From NCBI RefSeq assembly GCF_918797505.1, contig NC_092793.1, positions 86,502,411 to 86,566,410 of the forward strand: a DNA stretch of 64,000 nucleotides. Reading direction: 5' to 3'. The DNA is from Bemisia tabaci (lineage: Eukaryota; Arthropoda; Insecta; Hemiptera; Aleyrodidae). Shown in pieces: positions 20,781 to 32,009 of this stretch (position 1 is its first letter; every line of letters starts with the position of its first letter). The notes beneath the pieces are model-generated. The model saw only the letters and a program-made list of their open reading frames with translations, was not told where the DNA came from and ran no database searches. The translations under genes were made by a program, and so were the position numbers.

Positions 20781-22371
20781 GCTAAGTTTTTGCCAACTAA
20801 AGCACCATCTGCTGTCGATGTCTCTTTCAGTCCCACAAAAAAAGTATCTAATGACTTCTCTAGCAATCATATCAAATTATCATCACAAAACAATGTTTAT
20901 CACAGCTCTGTTTTAAATCTTGCTCACGAAGCAACATCATCATCCAATGTGAACTTACAACTATCCTCTAGTGAACTGATAAACTTCTCTACTTCAACTA
21001 CCAGTTCACTTTTATCTCCAAATTCTAATACATACAATGTTCACAATTCTAATACACACAATTTTAACAGTGATGTTGAAAACTCGTCTACAAACATTAA
21101 CAACTTGTCATCTTCAAAATCATCTGACAGCAAATGGTATATTAGTATCAAAATAAATCGCCATTCTTTACAGGTCTTAGTTGATACAGGTGCCCAAACA
21201 AATGTCCTACCTCTATATAAGTTCAAACAAGTTAACCTCAACGAAAACATCATCATACCCTCTAAAGTAAATATAAGAACCCTAACGGGTCAACCCATCC
21301 CATCTTGTGGTTGTGGTATATGTCATTTATCCGCATATTTTAATAACAATCGTTACAACTTAAAATTTCACATCGTAAACCTGACCTGTGAAACACTAAT
21401 CGGTTTCGACACCGCCAGACAGTTTGATCTGTTGAAATTCATCAATTCCATCGATGTCCGCGACACATCAAAATCTCCAAACAATTCATATATTAGAGGT
21501 TATGAAAATGTTTTCCAAGGCATAGGTTGTCTCAAAGACTTCGAAGTTAAGCTTAGTGTAAACCCTAATGTTCAACCAACATGTGATCCACCTAGAAAAA
21601 AACCATTAAAGTTAATGAATGAACTCAAAATGCATCTGCAGGAATTGACAGAGGAAGAAATCATTCGCAAAGTAGATCACTACACTCCTTGGGTAAGCTC
21701 ACTTGTTATTGTCCGCAAAAAGGACGATTCACTCAGAATCTGCCTTGATCCCAGAGCATTAAACACTGCCATTAATCGTCAAACTCATTTTATTCCTGAC
21801 CAGAATTACATTCGAACTTGTCTATCCAATTCTAAATACTACACCAAACTAGATATTACTGCTGGTTTTTGGAATCTGAAACTAAGCAATGACAGTGCTG
21901 ACTTATGCACTTTTAATTCACCTTTCGGTCGTTATCAATTCTTAAGGCTTGCCTTTGGTATCAATGCAGCTTCAGAAATTTTTCAAGGAGTCATGGTTGA
22001 TAAATTCAAGGATATTGATAATCTTTTAATCTTCATCGATGATTTCTGCACCTACGGTAAAACTAAAGAAGATCATGATAAAGCTCTACACAAAACCTTA
22101 AAACGTGCTCAGGAGTTGGACATTAGGTTCAATCTCAAGAAAAGTAAATCCTTCCAAACAAAAATTGAGTACCTACTGCGGGGAAGTTTATTCCGAAGGT
22201 CAAATAGAAATAGATCCAGATCGGATCAAAGCAATCAAGGAATTACTTCCTCCTACAGACAAAAAAGGCTTGCAGAGGTTTCTTGGCACTGTAAATTATC
22301 TTGCATCTTTCATTCCCACATTAGCTCTCAAAACTGAAAATCTGCGTAAATTGTTGAAGAAAGTGAAGTAA
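20781..22371 (+). pseudogene. pol: Pol: protease and reverse transcriptase, truncated
   Basis: Pol reads on in the gag frame. An aspartic protease site LVDTGAQTNVLPL lies at about residues 130-142 from 20790. The RT domain follows: PWVSSLVIVRKKDDSLRICL, then KLDITAGFWNLKL, then FIDD at about residues 415-418 (22032-22043). A frameshift near 22175 shifts the connection domain (SEGQIEIDPDRIKAIKELL, QRFLGTVNYLASF) to another frame, ending at a stop at 22369-22371. RNase H and integrase are deleted. FIDD replaces the more common YxDD. The protein would copy RNA to cDNA but is truncated. Confidence 0.9.
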
Positions 22372-22535
22372 GAATTAGAAAACCTCCAGGAAGGTTTTCT
22401 CCAAGTGTTTATCCGTAAGGCTTAATAGATTCAAAATGACAAAGACAAAATGTACGACTTGCTTGTCTGATCCATAAATCTACAATGTCTGATCTTGTCT
22501 TGATACTTTATAAATGCTTGTTTGACTTTATTATA
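22372..22535 (+). other. 3' untranslated part of the LTR element
   Basis: Non-coding stretch between the truncated pol and the F-E insertion. The internal deletion joint must lie close to 22371. Confidence 0.5.
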
Positions 22536-23962
22536 CAGGGTGTTTCAGACCACCCGTACCAGGCCTTTTTCTCGGTTGGTATAGGTCGTACGAAGTCGGA
22601 AACCGCGGGGTTGAATAGGGAATTGACCCCAAGGAATCCGAATTTCGTGGTCCCGAAACCCCCCCCCACCCCCCCCCCTTGGGGGGTAAAGGGGGGGTCA
22701 CGATGCTAAAAGTCACGGTTCTCGACCGAATTGCGGATAGATCGCATCAGAATTGAAAAGCACGGAAAATTTCACGTGGAATTGACCCCTAAAAATCCAA
22801 AATCGGACCATCCAAGGCCCAAAAATGACCCCCTAAAGAGGGAGACAGTACCCCCCTCCATGATTTCTCTTTGGTCTCAAAATTGACGTAAATTCTCCAG
22901 AAAAAGACGGTTTCCCAGGCAATCGACCTCGAGAAATCCAAATTTCATGGTCCCGAAGCTCCTCTAGCCCCCCTTGGAGAGTAAACGGGGGGGCCCAATT
23001 TTAAAAATCGGGGCTCCTTTCCGAATCGCAAATTGATTGCATCCAATTTGAGGAGCAGAACACATTTACATCTTAAGTGACTCCTGAGAGTTCTAATAGA
23101 CGCCCCTGAACGGCAGAAAGTAATCCCCTGAGGAAGGGGGCCTCGCCCCCGCCAAAAATTTCTCAGGATTCCTCTTTGGTTGCAAAATTGACGTCGATTC
23201 TCCAGAAAAAGACGGTTTCCCATGTAATCGACCCCGAGGAGCTCAAGGAACATGAAATTTAGAGTCTCCGGGGTCAATTACATGGGAAACCGTCTTTTTC
23301 TGGAGAATCGACGTCAATTTTGCAACCAAAGGGGAATCCTGAGAAATTTTTAGCGGGGGCGAGGCCCCCTTCCTCAGGGGGTTACTTTCTGCCGTTCAGG
23401 GGGTCAATTAGAACTCTCAGGAGTCACTTAAGATGTAAATGTGTTCTGCTCCTCAATTTGGATGCAATCAATTTGCGATTCGGAAAGGAGCCCCGATTTT
23501 TAAAATTGGGCCCCCCCGTTTACCCCCCAAGGGGGGCTAGAGGAGCTTCGGGACCATGAAATTTGGATTTCTCGAGGTCGATTGCCTGGGAAACCGTCTT
23601 TTTCTGGAGAATTTACGTCAATTTTGAGACCAAAGAGAAATTATGGAGGGGGGTACTGTCCCCCTCTTTAGGGGGTCATTTTTGGGCCTTGGATGGTCCG
23701 ATTTTGGATTTTTAAGAGTCAATTCCACGTGAAATTTTTCGTGCTTTTCAATTCTGATGCGATATATCCGCAATTCGGTCGAGAACCGTGACTTTTAGCA
23801 TCGTGACCCCCCCTTTACCCCCCAAGGTGGGTGGGGGGGTTTCGGTACCACGAAATTCGGATTCCTTGGGGTCAATTCCCTATTCAACCCCGCGGTTTCC
23901 GACTTCGTACGACCTATACCAACCGAGAAAAAGGCCTGGTACGGGTGGTCTGAAACACCCTG
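22536..23962. mobile_element. Foldback element F-E (1.43 kb) inside the LTR retrotransposon
   Basis: A near-perfect palindrome with about 700-bp arms and a loop of some 30 bases near 23255. The ends read CAGGGTGTTTCAGACCACCC and its complement, with TA at 22534-22535 and 23963-23964. The arms carry several CCCC and GGGG runs. One arm of the same family occurs alone at 39737-40440. No coding capacity; the 79-110-codon frames are mirror images. Confidence 0.95.
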
Positions 23963-24062
23963 TATGTTATGTATGCATAATTATAGTGGACTAGGCTGTT
24001 GCCAAACATTGTATGTTCATTTCTTTTTTAAAAAAAAAAAAAAAAAAAGAAAGAAAGAAAGA

Positions 24063-24077
24063 AAGAAAAAAGGGAGT
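24063..24077 (+). promoter_or_regulatory. Polypurine tract of the LTR retrotransposon
   Basis: A purine stretch with GAAA repeats (from about 24020) ends AAAAAAGGGAGT immediately before the 3' LTR. Confidence 0.75.
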
Positions 24078-24213
24078 TGTCAGGGTGAGACCTGGCAACG
24101 CCACTATTGAGCCCAGCCGCCGGGGCAGTTGTCGGTTCGGCAGAACACTCAATACACAGACATCATGACGTCCTCAATGTAATTCACTTGTTCCTTATTT
24201 CCCACACCTAACA
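24078..24213 (+). repeat. 3' LTR
   Basis: 136 bp, matching 19221-19356 with a handful of substitutions, and followed by the AAAGC target duplication at 24214-24218. Confidence 0.95.
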
Positions 24214-24218
24214 AAAGC

Positions 24219-24377
24219 GACCGAGATGCGGCGAACAAAATAATAATGATCGGGGACCAAAGGGAAGGACGGCATGAGATTGGGTCAACACTATTTGGTG
24301 CTTATCCACCGACTTCAAATATCTTAAAAATCATCTCATCAAAATATTACCTAGCATCGAAACAGAGCTCGAATTGA
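24219..24377 (+). pseudogene. 3' part of the split tail-fibre-like ORF
   Basis: Directly after the duplicated AAAGC the frame left at 19220 continues, beginning DRDAANK, and runs to a TGA at 24375-24377. Downstream another frame offers a short charged helix (about 24340-24400), suggesting one more frameshift. It is cut at 24401 by a foldback element. This is the last visible piece of the virus-like gene cluster. Confidence 0.6.
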
Positions 24378-24400
24378 GAGAGCGGACGATAAAAATATTA

Positions 24401-27400
24401 GTAGGGCGGATAAGGGGAAAAAGTTCCCAGAATCGTGCATTTCTGGAAGAAAGCATGAAACTTTCAGGATATCATCTTTACCCATAGAAGGTTCAATTTC
24501 GCAAGTGAGCCCAAAATTCTGAGGCCATGGTGGCCGGGGGGGGGGGGCAGGGGGCCCTGATTTCGCTATGTTTTGCCGAATTTTCGCGTTGAATCATTGT
24601 TAGAACGCCGTTAACAATGTGGAATGTAATCAAAACTTGAGTAAACATCATTAGTAAGTTCTCTCAAACAGTATCCTAAAATGTTATCACCGTCCGATCC
24701 CGGAGCACCCCTCAAAATGCCTAAAATTCAAAATGGCGCCCATAATAAAGCCTCCGGAATATCGGTATTTTCACTTGTGCATATCCTGTCATGTGATGTA
24801 TCATTTTCCATGTAATTTTGGTCGCAGATTTCATATATGAAGTCAAAACAACCCCCCGGTCAAAATTGGTGCCCCCAATCCAAGATGGCGGCCAAATTTT
24901 AAAGGCAGAAGGGTGCATTTTTTCAAATTTTTACGTGATAAGGCAAGTGATACGTCATTTTCCATGTAATTTTGGTCGCAATTTTCATATTTGAAGTCAA
25001 AACAACCCCCCGGTCAAAATTGGTGCCCCCAATCCAAGATGGCGGCCAAATTACAAAGGCAGGAGGGTGCATTTTTTCAAATTTGTACGAGATAAGGCAA
25101 GTGATATGTCATTTCCTATGTAATTTTGGTCGAAGATTTCATTAATGAAGTAAAAAAAGTCCTCCGGTCAAAATCGGTGCCCCAAATCCAAGATGGTGGC
25201 CAAATTTGAAAGGCAGGAGTGTGAATTTTTATGAGAAAAAAAATCACGTGAGATGACAAGTGAAGTATCAGTTTAAACGCATTTTTAGTCAACAAAACGA
25301 ATCTAAATGAAATGTAAAAAAAAATCTTTCACACAAAAATGAAAAGAGATAATCAAGATGTTTGCCATCATGGCTGACATGTGAAAAGTGATGAGCCACT
25401 AATAGTGAGGAGTCTTACTGATTACTGCACAAAAACTCTGAACTCAATTTCAGATGCCCTAGACTCAGAGGACGAACAACTAATAAGTACCGAAAATAAT
25501 ATAGAAAACTTTCAGTCGGTTTCAGATGGTGGGTCTCTCCTCCATCGAGTGCGATCAAAGCATAGGCATACTTACGAATCCATTGCACAAACCTATGTTC
25601 CATCAAATCGATGAGCAGACACAAATGTTTCTTTGCGTTTTCGAAGTGATGTTAAACGCGCAAAGTCCAAGATGATCGGTGTTCTTGCATGCGTTAACTG
25701 GTTACGATTCAACCCCTCACATCCATAAAATAGAAACATTAACTTTATTCTGTACGCTTTTATCTGATCCTTACCGGCAAGAATTTAAAGAAAGGTTCTT
25801 AGAACCTAATCAAAACCATGAACGGATATGAAGAGCTGGAAAAGAGTAAATCGATGGTGAAACTGCTTAAATACGTATTTCGGTTTGCGGTGTTGCAGAT
25901 TTCTTGTCATACTTACTTCAGTTCCTTCATCAAAAAATATTGAACGTCATTTCTTGAAAACTTCGCTTGTTTTTACTCTCTATGTGAGGAATATTCTGTA
26001 AAAATTTCAAGCCATGATGTTGGTTTGGTCCCCTTTCAAAAAATAAAATAGGAGCGAATATTTTGAAATCCCGCAACCAAGATACGCACTTTTGCTGTTT
26101 CACCGTCGAAATATTACTCCTCTACGGTAGCCAAAAAAATGTGACTTTCGACGACCTCCGTCATCACATATCGAAGGAAAAAGTTCCAGCTTTCAAATTC
26201 TTCATTCAATTAGAGAAATTACCCTCAACATCATCAGCAATGAAGTAGGTAACATTAATTTAGGAGCTACTTTTATACTCAACTGTGGATGGGATGAAGT
26301 GATCTGGATGCTTGTCTTTGGGGATGGATGAATAAAAACAAGGAGCTTCATCCTATTTTAAGTGACATGCCACCAGCTCCCGGAATCCCCGCTTAAAATT
26401 ATCCGGTGTAATTGTAAGAAAGGGAGTGACACCATGCTGTACTTCCAAGAAAATAATCTTTTCGTTCTTAGACTCATGCAGAACTTCTGAAGACTCCAAC
26501 TGTAAAAACCTAAAGAACCGTAGGAGGAAGATCCTGAAGAGCCTGACTGATGGGAATGTGAATCAGCATGTGTTGATGAAGATTTTATCCTACACTGACT
26601 GGAGAGGGTACGACAGGTGCGTTGCGTGAAACGTTATCTTTATTGAGATAGTATATGGGCTTAAAAATGAATAAAATAACTCATTATGTATATGCTCCTG
26701 TTAACACCATTACTAACGTGGACGGCCTAACTGATCACTGTCTTAATTATCTCGTCTCATTTTTGTGTAAAAGATTTTTTTTTACATTTCATTCAGATTC
26801 GTTTTGTTGACTAAAAATGCGTTTAAACTGATACTTCACTTGTCATCTCACGTGATTTTTTTTCTCATAAAAATTCACACTCCTGCCTTACAAATTTGGC
26901 CACCATCTTGGATTTGGGGCACCGATTTTGACCGGAGGACTTTTTTTACTTCATTAATGAAATCTTCGACCAAAATTACATAGGAAATGACATATCACTT
27001 GCCTTATCTCGTACAAATTTGAAAAAATGCACCCTCCTGCCTTTGTAATTTGGCCGCCATCTTGGATTGGGGGCACCAATTTTGACCGGGGGGTTGTTTT
27101 GACTTCAAATATGAAATCTGCGACCAAAATTACATGGAAAATGATACATCACATGACAGGATATGCACAAGTGAAAATACCGATATTCCGGAGGCTTTAT
27201 TATGGGCGCCATTTTGAATTTTAGGCATTTTGAGGGGTGCTCCGGGATCGGACGGTGATAACATTTTAGGATACTGTTTGAGAGAACCTACTAATGATGT
27301 TTACTCAAGTTTTGATTACATTCCACATTGTTAACGGCGTTCTAACAATGATTCAACGCGAAAATTCGGCAAAACATAGCGAAATCAGGGCCCCCTGCCC

Positions 27401-27529
27401 CCCCGGCCCCCATGGCCTCAGAATTTTGGGCTCACTTGCGAAATTGAACCTTCTATGGGTAAAGATGATATCCTGAAAGTTTCATGCTTTCTTCCAGAAA
27501 TGCACGATTGTTATGCTTATCCGCCCTAC
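24401..27529. mobile_element. Foldback element F-H (3.1 kb) with unique interior
   Basis: The ends GTAGGGCGGATAAG and CTTATCCGCCCTAC are inverted and flanked by TA (24399-24400 and 27530-27531). The left arm (to about 25355) has three copies of a roughly 155-bp tandem unit containing CCCAATCCAAGATGGCGGCC; the right arm (from about 26748) has two, which explains most of the difference in arm length. The 1.4-kb interior is not palindromic (see 25356-26747). Confidence 0.9.
25356..26747 (+). other. Non-palindromic interior of F-H; possible captured sequence
   Basis: Two stretches look weakly coding. At 25381-25614 is an open frame of 77 codons, acidic, with SVSDGGSLLHRVRSKHRHTY. At 26471-26616 is an open stretch between an acceptor-like TTTTCGTTCTTAG and a donor-like GACAG|GTGCGT. 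The segment 25890-26110 belongs to the dispersed family also found at 5150, 48795 and 55170. I do not recognise a product. It may be host or transposon DNA captured between the arms. Confidence 0.35.
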
Positions 27530-27777
<248 letters not shown>

Positions 27778-27815
27778 CCGGGGGCCGACGCGCTGTCCAT
27801 TAGACCATCGATCCA
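27778..27815 (-). repeat. tRNA-like 5' half next to the microsatellite
   Basis: On the minus strand, GATCGATGGTCTAATGGACA followed by GCGCGTCGGCC resembles the 5' half of a tRNA of the arginine type (A-box-like TGGTCTAATGG). The 3' half is absent; the microsatellite begins where the anticodon arm would be. Probably a truncated SINE with a simple-repeat tail. Confidence 0.4.
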
Positions 27816-29261
27816 CTGCAACTCAATGTGGAATTTGCTAAATATATACAGAAATGAAAAGTTTTTTTTTTCTTTCTCAACTAGAGCTAACAGTAAGTAG
27901 AGACGCATCGGTGACACTTTGGTGATTACTGATAATCTACGTCAGGATTATTCGTAGCCTTGGGCCTGTGGGCCACAACTGCATGAATCCCTCCCTCATT
28001 TCGTAACATATAAACTCATGCTACCGAGGGATTGGTAGATATTAGTAACTAATAATTGTTCAATAAGCTATTCAAGGGTCCTGTGAGTCTGACCTAACAA
28101 GTCCCAGAATGGCAATCCCTGGTGCTTGCAATGAAAATTAATGTGAGGCATTATTCTAAGGTTTTCGCGGCGAGGACTCTCAGATGACATAATAATCGTC
28201 TTCAACCCTATTCGAGGCAGAGAGAGAACATAATTTCCGGTGTGAAATATCCAGAAGTCGGGCATCGCTTCTGTCCCACTTTTATCCATACCTATACCTA
28301 TTGCCATATCGTGCGGCGTTCAATACGCGGCATGGGTAGATTTACCGCAAATAGGTATTTGAAGAGGGGAGCAACTCCATTTTGGGGGGAACTCTTCCAC
28401 TGCCGTGAGACGATTGGGCAGCCCTGAGAGTGATAGGTGATCTTTAAAATCACAGTCGCTTCTCTTGTGGTTCTATAGTGGGAGTTAAATCTGCTCATCA
28501 ATCCGGATACAATACTAAGCCGGTCCAAAATTTGCCAGGAAAGTTTTATATCTTTTTTAAATTCAACTAGTCTCAGAGAAGTGGGCTTTGGTTTAGGAAA
28601 TTCTCTCCAATTCGAGCAGCGACTCTGGGAGTTATTTCAAGTACGACTTTTCTGTCCATTGAGATTACCTACTTGTGGACATTTCAAAACTTCCTGCACC
28701 TACAAGGAAGTAAGTGTTTCGACCTCTTTGATAAAACATACGATGGGAATCAACAGCGCCGCAGTGTCTTGGTGCAGGATGCCTCTTACTTCTTGCCTCT
28801 TGCCCCTTTAATATCAAAGAATTATTCTTTAGAGTATAATCCTTATGCAGGTCTTACCATGAGTAAAGAAAATTAATTTGTAGTAAGACTCAGGGGCCCG
28901 GTTGCCCCCTCTTGTATCCGGCGTTGTTTGGAAACTCAAGTGCCTGCATAAAGAAAGAGCAGGAAAGCAGTTGAGTGTATCAATCTGATAGAAACACTAT
29001 TCTGAACGCAAGGAGAGAGGGAATGTGTCGAATGATCGAGATCCCTCTAATGACTATATATAAGCATCGAACGGGAATTTCTGAATGTGAATCATGAGGA
29101 GGAAGTGTGCGAGGGACATGTCACAGCGCAAGGAAAAATTGTCCCGTAATCTCAAGAAAAGAATCAATGCTTTAAAAATACGAAATTTCATCGAACTCCA
29201 GATAGGGCTCTCTCAGATATGGCGCTCGAAAAATATCGATCTCGTGGAAAAACACAACGAT
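27816..29261. other. No gene recognised
   Basis: Frames are short. 28673-28876 (67 codons, containing QRRSVLVQDASYFLPLAPL) and 29094-29297 (lysine-rich) have protein-like composition but match no family I know, and no splice context is clear. They could be decayed exons or repeats. Confidence 0.3.
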
Positions 29262-30152
29262 TGTAAGGTGAGGTCGGGTAACTGGGCGGAGAGATAACTG
29301 GGCTATACCTACCCTCTGTATTTCTAGGTACCCTATTGTCTTCACAGTTGGTATACCTTCATTATGACGTAAGCCATCTATAACATGTGAACATAACCTA
29401 AAAAAAAAAAAATCGGTGAATGGTGAAGTGACGAAAATTGAACAGCTTTCTTTCAACAACGCCGGAGGTGGTCTCGGAAAGAGCCTTATCATTAATATAA
29501 ACTTCGAAGGATTCAGACTTTCAGCGATTCTACCTTTTTCTATTTCACTCGAGAAGTTGCCGGATTGTGCGATAATGTGACAATTTTACATGGATTTGAA
29601 TTGGGAAAAGTGCTAAAAAAGCAACTTATCTGGCAACAATAGAGTCCGGGAGGGACGAGAGGCTGCCTTCCTGGGAAAACCCATGATTTACGCATGATTA
29701 CGCATACGTTGTTTTTAAACTGGGCCAGAATTCATAGTTCCTAATTGCAAAATGTAGTCCAGATGATCGATCCCCATCATCACTTCATCTCCACACATCT
29801 ATTCATGTGCAAATGTTGGCACGCTCCGGCAACAAGGTTCTGTGACGAAATCATTTTTGCCTCCAGAGTCTCCAAAATGTATACATCTTAGTGATCAAAT
29901 GTCCAATCACTGAGAAAAATAGCTCGCGGAGCGAGCCAAATGTCACTCGCGTAGCGAGTGATCGGGGGTCCAGGGGGCGCAGCCCCTTGGCTGGCCGTGA
30001 CGGACGCGCAAAGCGCGTCCAGAACGGCTAGTATCTCACTCCAAGTAAATATTGTATTAAGCTTTGACATTTCTTCTTCTTCATGTATGGTGCAGATATT
30101 TATGTAAAGTGTGAGCAATGACAACATTATTGGATGAAAACACTGACTGCAA
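29262..30152 (+). mobile_element. MITE interrupted by a Helitron
   Basis: 29262-29488 plus 30032-30152 together match, in reverse, the uninterrupted element at 52133-52478 (shared TAAGGTGAGGTCGGGTAACT, ATGACGTAAGCCATCTA, GGAAAGAGCCTTA, AAGTAAATATT, AACATTATTG). The Helitron at 29489-30031 is exactly the extra piece. Confidence 0.85.
29489..30031 (+). mobile_element. Non-autonomous Helitron (543 bp)
   Basis: It starts TCATTAATATAAAC right after an A (29488) and ends GGCTAG right before a T (30032). Seven bases after the hairpin GGACGCGCAAAGCGCGTCC comes the CTAG, the classic Helitron 3' end. The paralog at 52 kb shows the empty site (CCTTA|TATCTC), with no target duplication, as expected for rolling-circle insertion between A and T. 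Other GC hairpins (29925-29995) lie upstream of the end. No Rep/helicase. Confidence 0.9.
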
Positions 30153-31568
30153 TGGGTTGATGCCCATTTACCTTGAAAATTTCCCCCTCGTGGGGTAACT
30201 GGTCTCCAACTCCAGGGTAACTGGCCAGATGTCACCTGCCCCGTTCAAATCTTTATTAAAAGTTTTTATTTCAGTCCATTCCGTGAAAAGTTTATTCTTG
30301 AGCCTCATCCTATAATGAATCTAATAACATCTAAAGTTACTTTTCTTAGACAGGAACTTTTTGGCGCTTTTTTCTACCGTAATCAGCCTTGCGGCTTGAG
30401 TTTTTTTTTACTTATTTTTTAAAAATTTATTATCCTAAACCTTACTGAAACTGGCCAAAAATGTCCTGAAATATAATACTTCTCGATAAATAGTAATCCC
30501 GAAATTTCTAAACATTTATGTAGAAGGAAAAAGAATTTTGACCGTTATTCAATTCTCAGATTCTAGCGGGTTTTTTTGCGAGCTATATTACAACATCATT
30601 TTTAACCACTTAATATTTTTTGATATTTTTAAATGACATTTCTTGAAACTTTTCATTTGAGAAACAAAACATACCTTCTGGCATGAGAATTAAAAATTCT
30701 TCTCTCTAAAATTGCAAGGGGGAGGCATTGAATCACGTAGACGTGCGTTCGGCTCGGTTTAGCACTGGGCGGAGCGGGCAAGTCTCCAGGAGCCCCATGG
30801 TATGTGATGGCTTACTTTTTGCATAATTTTACTCATTTTTGCGAAAGAACGCTCATTTATGTACATTCTTGGCCATCTTGGTTAGAATTGAAATCTGTAG
30901 GCTGGCAGTGAAATTTCGTGTGTTAGAAGTTGCTCAGAAGGGTGGCTGCACTTTTGGGCCCTAAGCCTAAGCTCTCCATCAAGCGATCTGTCCATAGACG
31001 CTATTAGTGCAACGTCACAGGAAAGCGATATCTATCGATTTTTTCACATTGGTAGCATTGAAAGAGGTTATGCCAATGTTATTGTTTGGATCCAATTCGA
31101 TATAATGGAGAATCCCTATGATGACGTCGCCACTAATAGCGTCTATACTCTCGCCTCTCGCTATAAAGGTACTCTACTATGACCATTCCAAAAACGTTGC
31201 TGCCTCCTAATTGTACAGTCGGGCAACGCAGGAACGGAGGCGTGAATTTATATTCATTTTTTTTCTCTCTCCGCGACGAAAAAAATTGTCGGCGCATTTT
31301 TGCCGCAACTATTACAACATCATTTTTAACCACTTAAATATTTTTAGATATTTTTAAATGACATTTTCTTGAACTTTCATGAGAAAAACATCACCTTCTG
31401 GCCACTGAGAATTAAAAATTCTCCGCTCTAAAATTAAGGGGAGGTGGAGGGAGGGGGGTCCAGTTGTCCCACGACGTTTGGTAACTGGGTCAAAAATAAA
31501 GAAATTTTTGAAAATTTGTGGAAAAAAACTGAAAGATGAAACTCGACTTTTGAGTCATCCTACATATA
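30153..31568. repeat. Mosaic of repeat fragments, no gene
   Basis: A direct repeat is present at about 30575-30725 and 31305-31445 (TTACAACATCATTTTTAACC and following). 30790-30990 matches the right half of the MITE at 51321-51650 (CTCATTTTTGCG, TTTTGGGCCCTAAG). 30995-31147 is a small hairpin element with inverted TAGACGCTATTAGTG. All three are non-coding. Confidence 0.6.
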
Positions 31569-32009
31569 GAGGGTGTAACAAAAGTCCGTCCCACCCCTGC
31601 TAACTTTTGAACGAATTGAGCTAGGGAAATGAAACTTTGGGAATGTTCCTATCTCGAAGGGGACCATCTTTTTTTTTGGGGGGGGGGGGGTCAAAATTTT
31701 GGCCTTCCCCCTCAGGGGGAACGAGGGCCCCCAACTTTTTTTTCAAATGGCAACCCCTATCTTGTGATACCTCATTCGAAAGAGCATAAAAAACTAAGAA
31801 TTTTGGCGCAAACCGCAGATCAATATCCTAATTTTTGACCGAGTTATGATAGGTCAAAGGTCAAATTTGACCTATTTTCAATAAATCATAACTCCGGTTC
31901 AAATTACCGTAAAGAAAAAAATAAAACCGGGAAAATATACCAAATTGTGATCGCTTTTAAGTAAAAATTGCAGAAATCACTTCGAACTAATTTTAGGGGA
32001 GGGGGGTTA

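Larger units (their letters stand above)
19221..24213 (+). mobile_element. Ty3/gypsy LTR retrotransposon, internally deleted
   Basis: Two 136-bp LTRs of high identity, a 5-bp TSD (AAAGC at 19216-19220 and 24214-24218), a tRNA-type primer site, gag, protease-RT and a polypurine tract are present in the right order. RNase H and integrase are missing after about 22371, and a 1.4-kb foldback (F-E, 22536-23962) sits in the 3' untranslated part. The element can therefore no longer move by itself. Confidence 0.95.

Noticed and set aside
29925..30015. Bacterial-looking GC hairpins suggesting contamination
   Set aside because: They sit inside an element with a proven empty site in the same contig and recur next to insect-type repeats.
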